Notes: generated by a model not told the origin, from the sequence alone. A stretch of DNA of 64,000 nt from Pseudevernia furfuracea (GCA_022315425.1 JAIUPT010000041.1:1-64000), one strand, 5' to 3'. Counted from the stretch's first letter, positions 1 through 11,999 are shown. Numbers and translations: made by a program.

Positions 1-2664
1 CCGCGGCCCCGCCTCGTCTCTCCGCTAAACCTCGCTCTACTCGCCGAACTTCCTCCGTTCGTCTACCTCCTCTTACCGCTGACTCCTAGCTACCCTCTAT
101 CGACCTCTGGGCGCCCCGACTGTCTACGACCTCTGCGTGACCCGACCGCCGCGCTACCCGTCTCCTCTCCGTAACCGCGCCCGCGCGGCCTCATGGAACT
201 CCCCCTCGCGACCGCCGACGCGCGCTGCGACTCCCTCCTCCCGACGTCCCCGCGCCGCGCGCGCGCGCCGGTCGGCCTCCGCCGTCTCGCGACTCGCAGG
301 TCCGCGAATCTCACGACCCGCGACGCCTCGAACGACTCGGACCGCGCGCGCCGCCCCCCCGCGACGCCGACGATACGACCACGCTGGCGCTCTACTCGAA
401 TAACGCTCGCCCCCCCGCGCGCGCCCCTGGCGAGCCTCGCCTCGCGCCGCCCTGCCGCCGCTCGCTCTCTCTGCCCTCGCTACCCCTCGACTCCTCTCCT
501 CGACCGCCCTCCGCGCCGCGCCTCTAACGCTCCCTCTAGCCCTGCTCCCTCTCCCCTCCGACTCTCCTCTCGGCTCGCCCCCTCCCCCTCGCGCGCCTAC
601 TACTACTCCTCTACCTCCCTCTCTTCCTCGGCCCCTCTCCCTCCCCTAACTCTCTCTCTTCTCCTAATCCTCTCTCCTTCGCCCCCACCCGCCGCACGCC
701 CCCTCGCCCCGACCTCCTCTTCCCTCCTAATTCTCTCGAGTCGACCCTCTACCTCGCTCCGTCTATCTACGCTCCTCTCTCTCCTCCTCTACTCCGCTCT
801 CCTCTCCTATATTACTCGCGGACCAACCTTCGTCCTCTCTGTACTCTTCTCTCCCGACCGACTCGTGCTCGACTACTGCCCCTCTCGCCCTCTCTCGTCT
901 TCGCGTCCTCTCTCTCCCAGCAGTCCTTCCCTCTCGCTCTCCCGCGTGCCCTAACCCGCGCGCTCCCTCCCCTAACTCTCTACGCAGCTACCCGCTCCGG
1001 ACTCCCTCGCGAACGCTGCCGCACCTTCGCTTCCTCCTTGCGACGCCTGCTCCCGCATGCTCGAGCTCTCCCGGCCTTCCTCTAACTCTGTCCCCGCTAG
1101 AACTAACTCTCTACTCTCCCATCCCCTCCTCCGAACTACTACTCTCTCTTCTCCTTCTCTACCCCTCCCCTCTCTCCTCTGCGCCCTCCCTCCCTACCTC
1201 CTCCCTACTTACTAAGCTACCCGTAACTCTGCCCTCCTCTCTCCCTCCCTCTACCTCCCACCCTTCCTCTCTCCCAACGCCCTGCTCCTCCGAACTCCTC
1301 TAAGCCTCTCCTCGCCCTCTATAACTGCCCGCCCTCCCTCCCCTTCGCGACCTGCTCTACCTCCTCTAGCTGGCTCTACTTTGCTACCGCTCCGCGGCTC
1401 GACGCCTCTACCCTCTACCTACGCCCGTCCGTCCTCGCCCTCCCTGTCTTACCGCATCCTCTCCCTACAACCCTCTCTCTAACCCTACCTCCTATCATCT
1501 CACGGCTGTCCTACCATCCTAACCGAGCTCTCTCTGCCATCCGGTCTCTAACTGACCGTACTACGCCTACACTCTCTCTGCGCGGCCCCCCTGCTCCGCC
1601 TCCTACTCGCTACGACGTCTCCTTCCTCTACGCCTACCGCCCGACCTCTCTGCCCCCTACCCCCTCCCCCTCCTCCGTCGGCCTACCCTCCTACGCCGCG
1701 CTAACTAATGATCGCCGCTCTTCTCGAGACTCCTCACTCCCTCCGCCTAACCTCTGCCCCACCTCTACCTTAAACTCCTACCCTCAGCTTGCTACGCCGC
1801 GACTAGCCTCTCGCGCCCCGCTCTAATCTATCTCTCTACTCTCCTTCTGCTCTACATCTCTCGACAATCTACCTCTCCTCCTCCCCTGCTCTCCTCTCTC
1901 GTAACTCATAGCCTCCCCTCCCTCTCCCGTCCTACCTCCCTCGATCCCTCTCGCCCCCACTCCTCTCTAACCGCCGCCCCCAGACGCGAGATCTCTGCCG
2001 ATACCTCCGCCGCCCTCCCATCCTCTGGCCTACCTGCCCCCCTGCTACCCATTCCCAGTCCGCCCTCACGCTCCCGGCCGAACCGCTCTCCTTCGACCTC
2101 TCTAACGCTGCTCTATAATCCTCTCTGCCCTAAGACACCCCCTCTTCCAAGTCTCTCCCCTCCCTTCCTCCACTAGCCTCTCTCCTACTCATCTACTACT
2201 TACTTCCCTCACTCTACCTACCTTCTTCCTTAATCATCCCTCTCCCTGCTACTCGCCTCCTTACTCGCTCTCTCATACTACTCTACTGTCCTAGTCTCTC
2301 TCCTACTCTCCCCCCGCTCTCTCTGCCCCCTCTCTACTCTCCCTCACCCTCCCTACTCTCTCCTCCTATTCTCTCTCCGCACGGCTAATCGCCTCCCTCA
2401 CTACCCTCTCTCCTCCTCACTACCGCCTCTCTCCTACTCTAATCTGCCTCTACTCTCCCCACTACGCTCCTCCCCACTCTCGCCCCTAACCTCTCTCCCC
2501 CTTCTCTTCCCTCCTCCTATCTCCCTCCTGGCTACTCTCTCTATCCCCTCCTCGCTTCTCTCTAATTCTCTCTCCCCCTCCTCCTACTAAAGCTCTCCCT
2601 CCCGCCTCCTCCTATGCTTCTCTCTCTCCCTTCTCTACTCTCTCCTCTCCTCTCTTAGCTTCTC
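1..2664. other. Pyrimidine-rich sequence distal to the telomere array
   Basis: This stretch lies outside the telomeric repeat and has no recognisable gene. The first 600 bases are GC-rich with many CGCG runs. From about 600 to the telomere the + strand becomes almost all C and T (CTCTCTC, CTCCCTC motifs), with few purines. Open frames here (for example 193-954 on +) are low-complexity Ser/Pro/Arg/Leu translations with no domain. A chromosome end should stop at the telomere, so this may be an assembly artefact, such as miscalled telomeric or GA/CT-rich long reads, or a non-telomeric cap sequence. I cannot tell which from sequence alone. Confidence 0.6.
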
Positions 2665-2665
2665 A

Positions 2666-2742
2666 CCCTAACCCTAACCCTAACCCTAACCCTAACCCTA
2701 ACCCTAACCCTAACCCTAACCCTAACCCTAACCCTAACCCTA
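2666..2742 (+). repeat. Telomeric repeat array (CCCTAA)n, about 13 units
   Basis: Near-perfect tandem CCCTAA units, the C-strand of the TTAGGG telomere found in most filamentous fungi. The orientation is that expected for a left chromosome end. It is short (77 nt) and is followed by AT-rich subtelomeric sequence, but 2.66 kb of other sequence precedes it. Confidence 0.95.
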
Positions 2743-4116
2743 CAATTCTCATCTCTTACTCTTATTTTTATTTTTATTCTTATCTCTTACTTTTATTCTT
2801 ATTCTTATTCTTATTTACTTTTATATTTATATTTTAACTTTTATTCTTCTTCTTATTTTAAATCTTATTTATTTTTATTTCTATATTTACTTTTCTATTC
2901 TCTCTTTTATATTTTCTCTTACTTTTATTCTTATATTAATTTTACTTCTCTTTTTATTTATTAATACTTATATATTTTATTAACTCTAACTCTTTTACTT
3001 TTATTCTTCTTCTTATTCTTATTTTTACTCTTATTCTTATATTTTTATTCTTATTCTTCTTTTTATCTAATAATACTTATATAATTTTAAACATATATAC
3101 TTCTTATTTATTTTTTATTTTATTTTATATATTTTAATAACTTTATAATATCTTAAATAAAATTTTAATTAATTATATAAATATAACTATTTATTTATAC
3201 TTTAATTAATATCTTTATAATACATATTATATAATTCTATTTTTTCTTTTTCTTTTAATTAATTATTTAAATTATATTTTTAATTCTTATTAACTCTTTT
3301 CTCTTCTATACTTTTTCTTTTTCTCTTAACTAATTATTTAAATTATATTTTTAACTTTTAACTCTTATCTCTTTTATATTTTCTCTTATTCTTATAATAA
3401 CTTTTATTTCTCTTATTCTCTCTCTTACTTTTATTTTTATAATAACTTTTACTTCTTCTTTTATTTATTAACACTTATATATTTTAATAACTTTAATTCT
3501 TTTACTCTTATTTTTATTCTTCTTCTTCTTTTTATTCTTCTTTTTTTATTTTTACTCTTATTCTTCTCTTTACTTAATAATACTTATATAATTTTAAATA
3601 TATATACTTCTTATTTACTTCTCCTTCTACTCTCTTATTTACTTTATATATTTTAATAACTTGATAACATCTTAAATAAAAACTTTATTAATTACATAAA
3701 CACTAACACTTATTTATACTCTTAACATCTTTATATTATATATTATATAACTCTTTTTACACTTTATTAAATTACACTCTTTTTATACTTTATTAACTTA
3801 TATAATTATATTTTTTCTTTTTTAACTAACTACTTATTTAAACTTAATTAACTATTTAAACTTTTAATCTTTAAAATATATATAATTATATTTTAATTTT
3901 AATTACTCTTATTACTATTTACTACTTAATATATACTATTATAAACTTAACTTTAAATATAACTCTTTTTATTAATAAACTTTTAACTTTATTAAAATAT
4001 AATATATTTAATTTATAAACAACTTTTATCTTCTTTTATACTTAAACTAATATTATTATTATTATATATACTCTAAACTTTTAATTATTAATATTACTTT
4101 TTAATTAATAATAAAA
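2743..4116. other. AT-rich, G-depleted telomere-adjacent region
   Basis: About 1.37 kb of T/A/C sequence in which I find only one G on the + strand (near 3663). Cytosines remain common in CTTATT and CTCTTA motifs, especially at 2743-3660. Many stretches look like degenerate hexamers (TTATTC, CTTATT, TTTATT). No open frame or known element is present. Ordinary RIP removes C from both strands, so the one-sided loss of G is not explained by symmetric RIP alone. Confidence 0.8.
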
Positions 4117-4397
4117 GTAATTAATACACACGTAGTTATAACTGCATATAGTTCAATTATATATAGTTAAAATATATTTCAAACTTATAAATATTTAAAT
4201 AACTTTTTAATTAATAGTAATTAATACTACACGTAGTTATAACTAGTTTTAACTTATTATAATTAATTATAACTTATATTATAATATTATTAATTAAAAC
4301 GATAATTAAAATAATAAGATTAAGAGTATTTTTAATTAAAATAATAATTAAAATAATATTATAAATATCACGATTAACTAGAATAGTAATACTAAGA
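4117..4397. repeat. AT-rich subtelomeric block, copy 1
   Basis: This AT-rich sequence recurs nearly word for word at about 6948-7115; for example the motif AATACTACACGTAGTTATAA is in both. It leads into the ATT microsatellite in both copies, so a block of roughly 1.2 kb (about 4170-5380) was duplicated to about 6940-8270. No gene is seen. Confidence 0.7.
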
Positions 4398-4399
4398 TT

Positions 4400-4500
4400 A
4401 ATTTATTATTATTATTATTATTATTACTATTGTTATTATTATTATTATTATTACTATTACTATTATTATTATTATTGTTATTGTTATTATTGCTATTATT
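4400..4500 (+). repeat. (ATT)n microsatellite, copy 1
   Basis: Trinucleotide run of ATT with occasional ACT and GTT variants. A matching run lies at about 7493-7575 in the duplicated block. Confidence 0.85.
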
Positions 4501-4530
4501 ACTGTTACTAATACTGTTACTGTTACTCTC

Positions 4531-5090
4531 ACTGCTAAGATTAATGCTGAGATTAGTGCTGAGATTAGTGCTGAGATTATTGCTGAGAATACTATCTGCT
4601 GAAAATATTGCTGAGAATGCTGCCTGCTGAGATCACTGTTGAGAATACTGCCTGCTGAGATCACTGCTGAGAATATCGCTGAGATCAATGCTGAGATCAA
4701 TGCTGAGACCACTGCTGAGACCAGCGCTGAGAATACCGCTGAGAATACTGCCTGCTGAGACCAGCGCTGAGAATACCGCTGAGAACACTGCCTGCTGAGA
4801 CCAGCGCTGAGAATACCGCTGAGAACACTGCCTGCTGAGACCCGCGCTGAGAATACCGCTGAGAACACTGCCTGCTGAGACCACCGCTGAGAATACCGCT
4901 GAGACCAATACCGCTGAGAATACTGCTAAGAATATCACTGAGATCAATACCGCTGAGATCAATGCTGAGACCAATGCTGAGATCAATGCTGAGACCAATG
5001 CGGAGACCAATGCTGAGACCAATGCTGAGACCAATGCCGAGATCAATGCTGAGATCAATACTGAGACCAGTGCTGAGACCACTGCCATTA
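4531..5090 (+). repeat. GCTGAG minisatellite, copy 1
   Basis: A tandem array of 12-15 bp units built on GCTGAGAYCAAT, GCTGAGAATACY and GCTGAGACCA. Most of it is free of stops in several frames, so long Leu/Ser/Ile or Ala/Glu-rich open frames appear on both strands. I regard these as repeat artefacts, because the unit length keeps frames open and no start context, intron or domain is seen. A second array lies at 7601-7970. Confidence 0.9.
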
Positions 5091-5137
5091 AGTGTCGCAT
5101 TGAGTGTCGCATTGAGTGTCATATTGAGTGTCGCATT
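5087..5137 (+). repeat. 12-bp repeat GCATTGAGTGTC
   Basis: Four to five tandem copies of a 12-bp unit directly after the minisatellite. The same short array recurs at about 7968-8020 in the duplicated block. Confidence 0.8.
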
Positions 5138-5201
5138 ATTCTAATCACTATTTTTGTCAGCGATGCTCTCAGCATCATTATTCTAATTAAGAATACTTCT
5201 C

Positions 5202-5372
5202 AGCGACGAAGACTGCATACAAATCTTTATAATGAACGTCGCTGGCGGTCATTGCCCTGGGAGGCTTTGCACTGCAAAATCTGTCGTCAGCGGTCGATCC
5301 GAAAAACGTTGTTTCATCAATCAAAAATTTATCCGGATGGGTTTTGCCAGGCAAAGCCCGTAGAATACTAGG
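5202..5372 (+). repeat. Subtelomeric repeat with 96-bp foldback, copy 1
   Basis: Starts with AGCGACGAAGACTGCAT and contains a foldback at 5263-5358. The left arm is GGCTTTGCACTGCAAAATC and the right arm GGTTTTGCCAGGCAAAGCC. The arms carry different core variants (CACTG against CCAGG), unlike copies 2, 6 and 7 where they match. It is followed by CTAGGGTTAG, a telomere-like decamer. Confidence 0.8.
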
Positions 5373-5379
5373 GTTAGAC

Positions 5380-6735
5380 GGTCTCAAAGTAGGTGTTTGA
5401 ATGCTTAGGTGTAAGAAGTTCTAAATAGAATTAGACATATCAAGAAAATTCAGACTCAGCCTTATCGAGGGCTTGGCGCTTCGTCGCACGCTTTCCTCAC
5501 CAAATAATCGTGTCGACCAAAAATATTCTAAAGTCTTTTCAGACTGCATAAAGAGGCGACGATGACTTCGATTATGTCTTGAAATTGCTCAGCGACGAAG
5601 ACTGCATGCAAATCTTTATGGTGGACGTCGCTGGCGGTCATTGCCAAGGTAGGCTTTGCCTGGCAAAACCTGCCGCTAGCGGTCGATCCGGAAAACGTTG
5701 TTCCACCAATGAAAAATTTATCCGGATGGGTTTTGCCAGGCAAAGCCCGAGAATACTAGGGTTAGGTAGGCTTTGCACTATAAAATCTATCGTTAGCGAT
5801 CGATTCGAAAAACGTTATTTCATTAATTAAAAATTTATTCGAATGAGTTTTGCAGTATAAAGTTCGAGAATATTATAATTAGAATAGATTTTATAGTATA
5901 AAGTCGTCGAGTTCTAGAGTTAGTCTATATGTAGTGTTTAATCGACGATCTCAAAGTAGATGTTTGAATGCTTAGATATAAAAAGTTCTAAATAGAATTC
6001 AGACTCAGTCTTATCGAGGACTTGACGCTTCGTCGCACGCTTTTCTTATCAAATAATCGTATCGATCAAAAATATTTTAAAGTCTTTTTAGACTGCATAA
6101 AGAGACGACGATAACTTCGATTATATCTTAAAATAGCTCAGCGACGAAGACTGCATATAAATCTTTATAATAAACGTCGCTAACGATTATTATCAAGATA
6201 GACTTTACACTATAAAATCTATCGCTAGCGATCGATTCGAAAAACGTTGTTTCATTAATAAAAAATTTATTCGAATAAATTTTGCAGTACAAAGTTCGAG
6301 AATATTATAATTAGAATAGATTTTATAGTATAAAGTCGTCGAGTTCTAGAGTTAATCTATATGTAGTGTTCAATCGACGATCTCAAAGTAGATGTTTGAA
6401 TGCTTAGATATAAAAAGTTCTAAATAGAATTCAGACTCAGTCTTATCGAGGACTTGACGCTTCGTCGCACGCTTTTCTTATCAAATAATCGTATCGATCA
6501 AAAATATTTTAAAGTCTTTTTAGACTGCATAAAGAGACGACGATAACTTCGATTATATCTTAAAATAGCTCAGCGACGAAGACTGCATATAAATCTTTAT
6601 AATAAACGTCGCTAACGATTATTATCAAGATAGACTTTACACTATAAAATCTATCGCTAGCGATCGATTCGAAAAACGTTGTTTCATTAATAAAAAATTT
6701 ATTCGAATAAGTTTTATCGTACAAAGTCGTCGAAT
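5380..6735 (+). repeat. Tandem subtelomeric repeat array (copies 2-5)
   Basis: Four further copies of the repeat beginning AGCGACGAAG occur at 5591, at about 5769 (foldback only), at 6140 and at 6572. The last two are spaced by exactly 432 bp. Each includes a 96-bp foldback (5652-5747, 5769-5864, 6201-6296, about 6633-6728) and, between copies, a spacer with GATGTTTGAATGCTTAG. Copy 2 is nearly intact, while copies 3-5 carry many C-to-T and G-to-A changes, as expected from repeat-induced point mutation. Short frames in copy 2 have no known domain and I do not call them genes. Confidence 0.85.
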
Positions 6736-7490
6736 ACTAGAGTTAGAATATTATTAATTCTTTATATATTTTAAATCTATAACTATTAATATTACTTTTT
6801 AATTAATAATTAATTAATACTATACGTAGTTAGAACTAGTTCTTTATTAATCATAACATATATAGTCGAACTACTATAGTTAAATTATATTATATTAATT
6901 AAATAAGATATTTAAACTAATATTTTTTAATTCTTTATATATTCTAAACTTATAAATATTTAAATAACTTTTTAATTAATAGTAATTAATACTACACGTA
7001 GTTATAACTATTTATAATAAGTTTTAACTAGTTTTAACTTATTATAATTAATTATAACTTATATTATAAGTATTATTAATTAAAACGATAATTAAAATAA
7101 TAATATTAAGAGTATTATTAATGAAAATAATAATATTAAGAATATTACTAATTAAAATAATAACTAGTGTTAGCAGCGAGTTTAAGAGAATAGTTATCGT
7201 ATAAGCTCGAGAATTGTCGAGCGTAATCGAATCGCTTGATATACGTATATTAAGCGAATTCTTGACGTGAGAAGCTTAAGAGAGTCATATTTCGAAGTTT
7301 CTTATTTTTCTTTCTTAAGAATTAGTCTTACTATTATATATACTATACGCAATATATATATCTTCGCTAAGTTTATATTGCTATATAACTCTAGTCTGTC
7401 TTATATATATCTATATTATATAAGTCAGTCTAACAACTAAAATAATATTATAAAGATCACGATTAACTAGAATAGTAATACTAAGATTAA
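6736..7490. other. AT-rich subtelomeric sequence, duplicated block with an insertion
   Basis: 6940-7130 repeats the block at 4170-4330. About 300 bases at 7150-7435 are absent from the first copy, so they were inserted in copy 2 or lost from copy 1. No coding sequence is seen. Confidence 0.6.
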
Positions 7491-7491
7491 T

Positions 7492-7492
<1 letters not shown>

Positions 7493-7522
<30 letters not shown>

Positions 7523-8020
7523 TGTTATTATTATTATTATTATTATTACTATTACTATTATTATTGTTATTGTTATTATTACTGTTACTGTACTGTTACT
7601 GTCACTATCACTACTAAGATCAATGCTAAGATTAGTGCTGAGATTAGTGCTGAGATTATTGCTGAGAATACTGTCTGCTGAGAATACTGCCTGCTGAGAT
7701 CACTGCTGAGAATATCGCTGAGATCAATGCTGAGACCAATGCTGAGACCACTGCTGAGACCACGGCTGAGAATATCGCTGAGAATACTACCTGCTGAGAT
7801 CACTGCTGAGAATATCGCTGAGATCAATACCGCTGAGATCAATGCTGAGACCAATGCTGAGACCACCGCTGAGAATACCGCTGAGATCAATACCGCTGAG
7901 AATACTGCTGAGAATATCGCTAAGATCAATGCTGAGACCAATGCTGAGACCACTGCTGAGACCACTGCCATTGAGTGTCCCATTGAGTGTCGCATTGAGT
8001 GTCGCATTGAGTGTCGCAAT
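7493..8020 (+). repeat. Microsatellite and GCTGAG minisatellite, copy 2
   Basis: An ATT run (7493-7575), then the GCTGAG 12-15 bp array (about 7601-7970), then the GCATTGAGTGTC unit array to 8020. This is the same order as at 4400-5137 but with a shorter array, showing duplication followed by repeat-number change. Confidence 0.88.
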
Positions 8021-8096
8021 TTTCAACATCACTATTTTAGTCATTATTCCAGTCTATAATACTCTCAGCATCACTATTCTAGTCAATAATGCTCTC

Positions 8097-8270
8097 AGCG
8101 ACGAAGACTGCATGCAAATCTTTATGATGGACGTCGCTGGCGGCCATTGTCAAGGTAGGCTTTGCACTGCAAAACCTGCCGCTAGCGATCGATCCGAAAA
8201 ACGTTGTTCCATCAATGGAAAATTTATTCGAATGGGTTTTGCAGTGCAAAGCCGTCGAATACTAGGGTTA
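8097..8270 (+). repeat. Subtelomeric repeat with 96-bp foldback, copy 6
   Basis: Begins AGCGACGAAGACTGCATGC. The foldback at 8158-8253 has perfect 19-nt arms, GGCTTTGCACTGCAAAACC at 8158-8176 and its exact reverse complement at 8235-8253. It is followed by CTAGGGTTAG. Confidence 0.85.
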
Positions 8271-9199
8271 GATTTAATCTAAACGTCGAAGTCGATAACT
8301 CTAGTTTAACTAAGACTGACTTAATTTTAAGTATCTCGAAATTCTCTATCTTATCTCTTTCGAATTCGTATCTTAATCGTATATAATATATCTGAAATTA
8401 TAAACTTCAAACTTAATATTATATAAACTATTAGTTAAGAGATGCGTTAAATTTAAAAGAGTTAAACTATTAATAAGTAAGATTAAGATCACTTAAATTC
8501 TTACTTTAAACTCTTTCTTCTTATTATTAATTAACAATATAACGTTTTTTATAGTCAACTTAAACGACGCGTATTATACGTAATAATTAACGAAGAGAGA
8601 GATTAATCTAAATGTTTTCGAAGTCTTTAAATTCTTTATAAACGAACGAGAACTCAGTTACAGCGCTCTAATCTCACACTTTCGTAAGACATTAATATTA
8701 TATATATTTAAACGCGATAGTATAAATAGTAGAACTTAAGATCTCGAGATATTAATATAAAGTCAAGTAAATACGATTAAGAATATCTTATAAAGATTAA
8801 ATTAAAAAAAGCATGTTAATCTTTAGATTAAATAAAGACTTAAGAGTTAATAGATTTAAAATTTTCTTTGCGAATCTCGATTCGTTAAATATATTCGTCG
8901 CAGTAAAAGAAAACGTACGTCGTAAGTCTTTTTTATTTTCTTTTTATATGAATAAACTAATTCTAAAACTATATATAATATTAAATAATCTCTATATCGT
9001 CGAAAATAAACACGATATTCGCGAGATAAATATTATACGCATTTAAGACTTTAGGAGCGATGAGACGAGCGATTAAGATTTATAATATAATTTCTTCTTT
9101 TTCGATAATAACGAGAAGAACAATAATACGAGTGAGACGCGCGATTAAAGCTTATAATACAACAGACTTTTCGTTTAATTAATAGTCACTTCAGCCCTA
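8271..9199. other. AT-rich region without recognisable gene
   Basis: RIP-like AT-rich sequence. An open frame at 8813-9046 (+) is Lys/Ile/Asn-rich with no recognised domain. Near 9050-9165 an imperfect direct repeat (GAGCGATGAGACGAGCGATTAAG and GAGTGAGACGCGCGATTAAAG) is visible. This is probably decayed transposon sequence. Confidence 0.5.
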
Positions 9200-9254
9200 T
9201 TCGAAAAACGCGAAAAACGCGTTTTCCCACCAAAATCACCACAACATCTACATT

Positions 9255-10360
9255 ATTATGAGACGTATCAAAGGCGCAGTAGACCTTTTAGAGATCAAAC
9301 GCGAAGTCCTAATAGAACTCAAGAACAACTTCAATATCTTCAATCAGTAGCTTGCGAAGAAGTATAACTGTGACAAAGAAATAGTGCGAAATGTCTTAAA
9401 TCGCGCTGGAAACGCGGAGAAAGAAAACATTGATTCATTATCTTTTAAAGCACATCAACGACGCCCTTAGTTCGAACGACCTTTAACAATTAATATTAGA
9501 CTTCGACGACGTCTAATCAGACATGCGACAAAGAATCAATTTCAACGTCGCAAGAAATGAGTCACAATTGCACGTGAGATTGAATGCATGATCTCCGCAA
9601 TAGTCATTAATGCAGCATTCAAAAGAGAGGGTTATAATAAATATTCGTCTAGATATAAGCCTTCGCTATCTTCGAAACAGAAGCTAGAGCGATTACAATT
9701 TGCTATTAAATAACTGAAGAAGCTTCGAGAAAAGAAACACATAATGATATATAGTGACGAGATATTTATTCGAGTTGAGAAAACTCGAGAATAGATCTAA
9801 ATCACACGACTCAAGAAAGAGACATATCATAAGAACTATTTAAATATACGATATCGTGACTATACGAAAATGATGTTCTGAGGCTGTTATATCTTAGAAT
9901 TGCTTGATCTCAGCTTCATGTTCAATAAAGAGATCGCTTTAGAACGACACGAAGCTCAGAAGAATCTCAATAATCGAAATACGAACTATCTGACTCAATA
10001 ATAGATTAGTAAAGAACATTTTTTAGCGGAGCAAGCTAAGAAACTTAAAAGTAAACGTCTTAAACGCATTTCGAAGTCTGAAGAAATATTATTTAAGAGA
10101 AATAAAAACTTCAAAGAAGACATTAATTAATATCGATATTAAACATACGTGTTATTGTCTCGATTAATTTCATTTATTTATAAAGTGATTATCAAGTATA
10201 AGAAATGTTTTCTGATTTAGAAAGATATATCAAGTCATAATGCGTGACAATAAGAGAAACTTCTTAAAATTTCGTATCTCATCGTACTTTCGTGATCTAC
10301 AAATTCTTCGAATTTGAATTAAATTGAGTCATGTTGATATCATCTAAAGCGCAAGATTTC
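9255..10360 (+). mobile_element. Tc1/mariner-family transposase relic, RIP-inactivated
   Basis: The + strand reads a decayed DDE transposase. At about 9755 the frame gives IYSDEIFIRVEK, matching the first catalytic Asp block of Tc1/mariner enzymes ([W/F]SDE). About 40 codons on it gives MMF*GC, where family members have MFWGC; the TGG-to-TGA change is a typical RIP product. Near 10235 SSHNA matches the second Asp region, although the Asp itself is not clear. Near 10310 STNSSNLN*IE matches the conserved SPDLNPIE block with a stop at Pro. Many other stops interrupt the frame. I could not define the terminal inverted repeats, so the ends are approximate. Confidence 0.7.
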
Positions 10361-11999
10361 TAAGCGACTATATGTCTCGACAACTAAGAAACGTGTAATT
10401 GAGATCTGAGATAATAAATAAAAAAATCTAAATATGAAAAGAGTGAGCAAGTAATGTGAGAAATTATATATAAGAATAAAACGTGTGAAGAATACGAATA
10501 TTACGAAGGGAAGTGAAGTGTTATTCTAAACTTGAGATGATATTAAGTAGTTATAATTTAGATCTATTATATAAGACGAACGCAAAGAGAAAAGAAGAGA
10601 AACAAGTTCGCTATAAGAAATTCGCTTCTTAAATACTCGTAGAAGTCTTGCTAGCAGTAGCGCTCGAGCGAGTGCTAGTTAGTCGAGCGTCGGGTAGCGA
10701 GGGTGAACTTGACTTGATGAAATTCAGATTCTGACTTTGACTTTCGAGTTCGGATGCTTAGTCATCGTCGAATAGTTGAGGTGAAACTTGAGTGCTAAGT
10801 AGTTGAGATGAACTTGACTTAGAATTTTTGATGGGACGATTTTGCGACCGTGACAACGAAAGACGACAATGATTTTCATGACTAGAACTTGTACACTACT
10901 ATATAAATAAATACTATCTCAAATTTGAAGTCATTTAGTCAAGTAGTTATTGAATAATAGTAGAAAGTAGTTTATAGTGATAGAAAGTGCGTGCGAGTGA
11001 CTATTAATTAAGCGAAAAGTCTATTGTATGATCTCTTCGTTTTTGATTTCGATAAGAAGAATAACGTCACGAAGTCTACGTCTGAGTCTTTCGTCGATTC
11101 TAAAGCTCGTTCTTATCTTAATATCTCTCTCACTATTAATAGTATCTTATTCACCTCTATTAGTCGTTAATTAAATTAAATTATTAATTTTGTTACGTCT
11201 TTAAAGAGACGATTCGATTCGCGAGAGATTTTATTTGAGATATGAAAGAGAAGCAAGCTATTCGCGATTACGTCGAATATTATTTATAAATCGCGCGATA
11301 TTAGAAATCGTATAAATAAACGTATCTTTAAGAAGTCGTCTGACGATCGTATAATAATAAATAATAAATATAATCGTTTAAAAACTGCTTATAAATATAA
11401 GAAGATCGATTATATAATTAGATTTCGAAGAATAATCGACGATAAGATTAAGACGCATATAATGTCACTGCTCGTGCTCGAACTAAATACGTACGTTTCG
11501 ATTATCTCTATTAGACTCAAATTTTTCGTCTCTATCTTTATTTTTACTTCGTAAGAAGTTAAATTCTTTGACTTTACGCGCGATTAATAATATATCAATT
11601 TAAACGATCTCTTCGTGAATTGAGCTAAGCGGCGAAATCTTAAGAGATTATATATAGTTGATGTGACTAAGATGCGCTAAGTGTGCGTGTGTTATTATTC
11701 GATTCTTATTATATATTTACGAGCGATCTCTTTCGAACGTAATAAACGATAAAATAAGAGAGCGAGCTAATAGATTCATATATAGTTATGTGAATAGAGT
11801 TATTTCTTAAAAACAGTATAGAATAGAATCAGCATTAAATAAAATTAATAAAACGATCTTAATTATACGCTCGCGTTTTATCTGAATTAACTATTAATTA
11901 TATATAACTAAAATCGCCTATTTTTCTTTCGTCTATCATTAATCTTTAATTATATTATTTTAAGAATTTAAGCTTATAAGCACTCTTCACTCGTTTAGT
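10361..11999. other. AT-rich repeat-like region, no recognisable gene
   Basis: RIP-like sequence with short open frames only, for example about 45 codons at 11035-11168 (+) giving FVFDFDKKNNV. No domain was recognised. It probably holds further decayed transposons. Confidence 0.45.

Noticed and set aside
193..954. 253-codon open frame in the distal pyrimidine-rich region
   Set aside because: Low-complexity Ser/Pro/Arg/Leu translation of C/T-rich DNA with no start context, intron or domain.
4531..5090. CRISPR-like repeat array
   Set aside because: Units are 12-15 bp and contiguous with no unique spacers, and the context is eukaryotic.
4398..5122. Long overlapping open frames across the GCTGAG array
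   Set aside because: Repeat units with no stops create open frames on both strands at once; they are not genes.
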